This document shows positions 61,601-64,000 of a stretch of 64,000 nucleotides of DNA, in pieces; the first letter of the stretch is position 1, and the number at the start of each line of letters is the position of its first letter. The position numbers and the translations under genes are program-made. The DNA is taken from positions 28,124-92,123 of the forward strand of contig NZ_FZNV01000011.1 in the NCBI RefSeq assembly GCF_900188415.1, read 5' to 3'. Under the pieces are notes generated by a model that was given only the letters and a program-made list of their open reading frames with translations, was not told where the DNA came from and made no database searches. The stretch comes from Maribacter sedimenticola (lineage in GTDB: Bacteria > Bacteroidota > Bacteroidia > Flavobacteriales > Flavobacteriaceae).

Positions 61601-64000
61601 GAAACCCTATAAAATCCATTTGGCAACGAAGTGGATGCAGTAACCGTGCCCTCCGTAATAAGGTCATACACCGTGTATGCAGCCGTACCGTTAACGGTAA
61701 AGCCCATGCCGGAACCTTGAGGGACATGAATATCCACATACCCTTGTTCATTGATTGAAATATTGTGGGACTCTGTTGGACCTTCCGTTCCGCTACGGGC
61801 AGCCGCCAATGTCTGTCCATCCGAGTCGGTGAAAATCACATTTTCAAAACCTCGTACATCCCTAGCAATGGTTTTAAAGATTTTGCGACTATCATACTCG
61901 GTAGCTGTTTCTCCAAAGGCTTCAGCCGTGGACAATTCTGTTGAGGCCCTCATAGCGTAGGTATAATTGTGAACCCAATCGTCGCCGGCTTCATCTATCT
62001 GTCCACTTTCGTTGGTATCCATTTTATTACCACCCACCGATCTTAATACTGCGCCAGGATTAAGGGTACTATAAATGGAGCTTACATAAGGGCGCGTTGT
62101 AACATCCTGATACAACTCCCGATTGTTATTGTCACTATAATACCACCCCAAAGAACCGACCGTTGAACTACCGACCATATTTGGGTTTTCCAGATTAGAA
62201 CCGGAAAAATTACTTTGGTTAAACTCCGATGTATTATCCGTCTGCTGTACAAAACCTTCCTTGTACTCAAAATTATTTCCGGCACGTACAGGGGCGGACA
62301 AGGTTTGAAGCGCTGCTCTACCCTCCGCATTATATTTTGTCTCTGAAGCCCAAGTATCATTGGTCTTTATATCCCAACTCTGGGACTGTACTGGCTTGCC
62401 CATGTCATCATAATAGGATTTGCCAGCAGCCTTTAAGGTTAGGGTGACATCAAATGATTTTGTAGTTATGGTATTCCAATTTTCAGGAGCGATACCATCC
62501 GGGCAACCATTTGAATAGCTTGGAGCCGGGTCATCCGGACATAGGTCTTCGTTATTTGGCACCCATGTAATACCATCCCCAAAATCCGGGGCATCGCAAC
62601 CAATCTCGGGACTTCCGTATACATCCCCTTTTCCATCACCATCAGAGTCCGGGTACCACGAGGTATTACAAGTAGGTTGTATTACCAAAAAGGAAACACC
62701 CATACCCACATACGTGTATGTTCCATTATCATATATCTCTATCATAGGAGCCAATATTGTATCATGTGAACTTCCCGTTGTATTGTCATTTACAGATAAT
62801 GTAAATACCCCACTACCCTGTGGTATTATGCTTAACCAACCGTCAAAACTTGCGGTTTCATCATACGGATGTCTGAGAACTATGGTTCCACTGGGGCAAT
62901 CCCCGCTGTAATTCACCGTAACCGTTCTTGTATCGGTAAATGGTGAAAACGTTATGTTGGGGATATTATCTGCGACACACGGATCTGGGTTAGGGTTGAC
63001 AGGTGGTGCACCCCTTCTAACGGTTATACCAAAACCAGTTGTTGCAGAAGCAGAATTTCCGTTGACCGTAACATTGACCATAACATCCTTTGCCTCTGTA
63101 CCTGGTTGGCAAATAACATTGAAGGTGTTTGGACTGGTTTGAACTATTTCTAGCCAATCACTGTAAGCACTATAGTCTTGAATATCAATACTATAACCAG
63201 AACCACAGTTTGGAAAATTGTAAACAACTACTTCACTGTTGCCTCCACTACTTGGATATTCCACAATTTGGTTAGTCACAGATACCCCATCCAAACAGCT
63301 TGGGTTGCAACCGTTGGTACCATCATCATCGTTAAAATAATTCGGACAATAATCAGGAACTGGTTGAGGATCGGAAGTCCAATTCCCAGCTGGTTTCTGA
63401 CACTGTTGAACTTCTTGCCAATCTGGATCCTTATAACCATCATTATCGGAATCCGAATACCAAGTAGTATCTGGGTTAACCGTAGCATCGTCATCATCAC
63501 AATCGCCAAGTGGCTTTACCGTAGTACCGTAACCACTACCTGGTGAAGTACATTGTTGAACGGTTAATATAGCATAGCCATCATTGTCCGCATCCAGATA
63601 CCATGTGGGCATTTCATCAAAAGTGTACGTAACAGAAGCTGATTCATCGCTCCAACATCCAGACGAGGTATTTCTGGACCTTAGGTAATAAACGGAACCA
63701 CTTGTGAGCGTTATTGTTTCGTTCGAATTTGCAGTACTTGTTCCTGAAGCACTGCTCTGCCAATACCAAACATTACCGTTGCCTGAATATTGATCGTACA
63801 GAATTCTTTTCAAAGTGACGCTGTTACAGTTCTGGGAATCCACTGTGGGGGTCTGTGGAGTCCCGGGCAAATAATTAATAGTATAGGATACAACAGTTGC
63901 ATTGCTCCAACAATTTGTTGAATTATTTCTTGATCTCAAATAATATGTACTACCGGAAGTCAAGTTCACCGTAAGCGACGAATTCGATGTATTTGTCCCG
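58675..64000 (-). CDS. RHS-repeat polymorphic toxin with JAB/JAMM-like C-terminal domain (5' end outside window)
   Basis: The frame is open to the right window edge, so the N-terminus is missing; at least 1774 residues are present. In order: Ig-like SprB-type repeats (LTSGSVYYLRSRN), Ca-binding DxDNDGY motifs (DADNDGY, DSDNDGY), a DUF6443-like region (YYDDMGKPVQSQSWD), many RHS/YD repeats, and the RHS core ending (DHLGNVRAVF, YQGQEKDTETGKEAFELRLW, YLGMGNNPINGIDPDGG). The variable tip contains KFHSHPG (58840-58863) and PSDADI (58804-58821), the HxH...SxxD pattern of JAMM metallopeptidases. A lipoprotein gene overlaps its 3' end. Confidence 0.9.
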   Translation of the reverse strand, partial: GTNTSNSSLTVNLTSGSTYYLRSRNNSTNCWSNATVVSYTINYLPGTPQTPTVDSQNCNSVTLKRILYDQYSGNGNVWYWQSSASGTSTANSNETITLTSGSVYYLRSRNTSSGCWSDESASVTYTFDEMPTWYLDADNDGYAILTVQQCTSPGSGYGTTVKPLGDCDDDDATVNPDTTWYSDSDNDGYKDPDWQEVQQCQKPAGNWTSDPQPVPDYCPNYFNDDDGTNGCNPSCLDGVSVTNQIVEYPSSGGNSEVVVYNFPNCGSGYSIDIQDYSAYSDWLEIVQTSPNTFNVICQPGTEAKDVMVNVTVNGNSASATTGFGITVRRGAPPVNPNPDPCVADNIPNITFSPFTDTRTVTVNYSGDCPSGTIVLRHPYDETASFDGWLSIIPQGSGVFTLSVNDNTTGSSHDTILAPMIEIYDNGTYTYVGMGVSFLVIQPTCNTSWYPDSDGDGKGDVYGSPEIGCDAPDFGDGITWVPNNEDLCPDDPAPSYSNGCPDGIAPENWNTITTKSFDVTLTLKAAGKSYYDDMGKPVQSQSWDIKTNDTWASETKYNAEGRAALQTLSAPVRAGNNFEYKEGFVQQTDNTSEFNQSNFSGSNLENPNMVGSSTVGSLGWYYSDNNNRELYQDVTTRPYVSSIYSTLNPGAVLRSVGGNKMDTNESGQIDEAGDDWVHNYTYAMRASTELSTAEAFGETATEYDSRKIFKTIARDVRGFENVIFTDSDGQTLAAARSGTEGPTESHNISINEQGYVDIHVPQGSGMGFTVNGTAAYTVYDLITEGTVTASTSLPNGFYRVSVNNMDSYVPGNLTVTYKTNYYDYSLNIYDEVGRLTSSFQPLVDGDGNKLETKYRYNTLGQLVYTQSPDEGDAWFLYREDGQIRFSINSLQWKNGQFSYTNYDAKGRPVESGVYTDVSGYLGTYVTSENVTDVTDPFNQSLKDLIDVLDGMTDANCSEVQYTVYDAYVDTNVDGKPDDMVSSLPASIVNTYKPTFLSGNVYKTTNENATTWYGYDIYGRVKWLVQDIAVLGTKTIDYEYNPITGLVEYVHYQKGETDEFIHWYTYNEANQLSMVLTSVDILGPWETHAKYFYYETGELKRTELAGGVQGLDYVYSLDGKLKSLNHPSLSPESDICKDEFGNPCDSNDLFGMQLDYHVGDYMRTSNTNIRQSQYGTDKLNGNIKSIRWKNAGPYGGAEASEYVYEYDRNNWLKSANFDPGNTDTSSGLLANDESTTVYTNGQSDILEATQSYTLKDGFHAQEGSAITVRIVPNVGGSSSGDYDVTNITYDVNGNIQSLVRNAQGPMDNLTYAYKTDKPNQLLRVEDTVDDNVVANDDIDNQTGNNYEYNEIGQLVYDNSEQITYIYNTSGLETEVKNGPYTVVKFYYNDRNHRIRKESFNPYDGTSIQNTYYVRDVSGQVMAIYDDYEGSIALKEQPIYGAGRVGVAYNGTGNAKQYVYEITDHLGNVRAVFTKSGTNANLEGVTDYFPFGMPMLGRDMTGANQYRYAYQGQEKDTETGKEAFELRLWDARIGRWLTTDPAQQFASPYLGMGNNPINGIDPDGGKVEDIYELTSDGTLVLKERTDDPFDIVLKEGEYANFDGDVFGESVIGTVNKGFLGNGLNIRENGLNVVAKDLVDFYDYLNFVSDLSVFEQKEIGGLIYSTGEQGSFGLFLNRYSESTFHSTNSFPRFRGSYDPKTNILKTGGTFYQIVSKFHSHPGLKKGYGYGKPSDADINTLKVLGLNQGFILSRRQGLSTFDRNGNHFILGNNAPIQKY

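Noticed and set aside
63178..63546. Plus-strand ORF of 122 residues rich in Ile/Thr
   Set aside because: It is a shadow of the RHS gene on the opposite strand; the Ile/Thr bias follows from the complementary Asp/Asn/Gly-rich codons.

Overview
The window looks like chromosomal DNA from a member of the Flavobacteriaceae (Bacteroidota). The evidence is the AT-rich sequence, Bacteroidota-type lipoprotein signals (SC followed by polar or acidic residues), two giant proteins ending in a type IX secretion system (T9SS) type B sorting domain, a DUF6090 protein, an ABC permease fused to an M1 aminopeptidase, LytS/LytTR two-component pairs, and a TAnnTTTG promoter. No rRNA, CRISPR array or complete tRNA gene is visible. 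Most genes are on the minus strand.

Region 1 (1-12.2 kb) is a run of accessory enzymes and lipoproteins: a partial leucine-rich-repeat lipoprotein, two DJ-1/PfpI-like proteins, three alpha/beta hydrolases, a quinone-oxidoreductase-like dehydrogenase, a PD40 lipoprotein with a decayed second copy, a metallo-beta-lactamase-fold lipoprotein, a tryptophanyl-tRNA synthetase and a DUF4386 membrane protein. From about 7.1 to 12.2 kb, single genes in one orientation alternate with long foldback repeats, like a cassette array. No integrase gene lies within that stretch.

Region 2 (12.2-15.3 kb) and region 3 (32-38.8 kb) share a layout. Each has an outer-membrane beta-barrel gene, small upstream ORFs, and a large regulator joining an AraC-type HTH, a TolB/FlgO-like domain and TPR repeats. 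A conserved 107-bp promoter/operator module occurs in both and a third time upstream of the 3.6-kb hydrolase. In all three copies a TTTG -7-like core lies 36, 77 and 97 bp from three TTATG-type half-sites. In region 3 the module precedes two tandem, mutually homologous 37-38-residue ORFs, the beta-barrel gene, an ankyrin lipoprotein and an acyltransferase. This is the best candidate here for an undescribed regulated system.

Between them (15.7-32 kb) lie an S15-type peptidase/esterase, CPBP proteases, an ABC transporter with a permease-M1 peptidase fusion flanked by two LytS/LytTR two-component systems, two serine hydrolases of the beta-lactamase fold and a membrane-anchored thioredoxin.

Region 4 (39.2 kb to the end) starts at a tRNA-Met 3'-half-like attachment site, a terminator and a tyrosine integrase, so it may be an integrated island. 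It carries a compact type II secretion/type IV pilus-like operon (GspF, two prepilins, a further pilin-like protein and a PilP/GspC-like protein, with no ATPase or secretin in view), two lipoproteins, two paralogous 1350-residue T9SS type B surface proteins that arose by duplication (a truncated lipoprotein copy marks the event), a beta-barrel protein, and a very large RHS protein with a C-terminal JAB/JAMM metalloprotease-like toxin domain followed by an overlapping lipoprotein gene that may encode immunity. The RHS gene runs off the right edge of the window.
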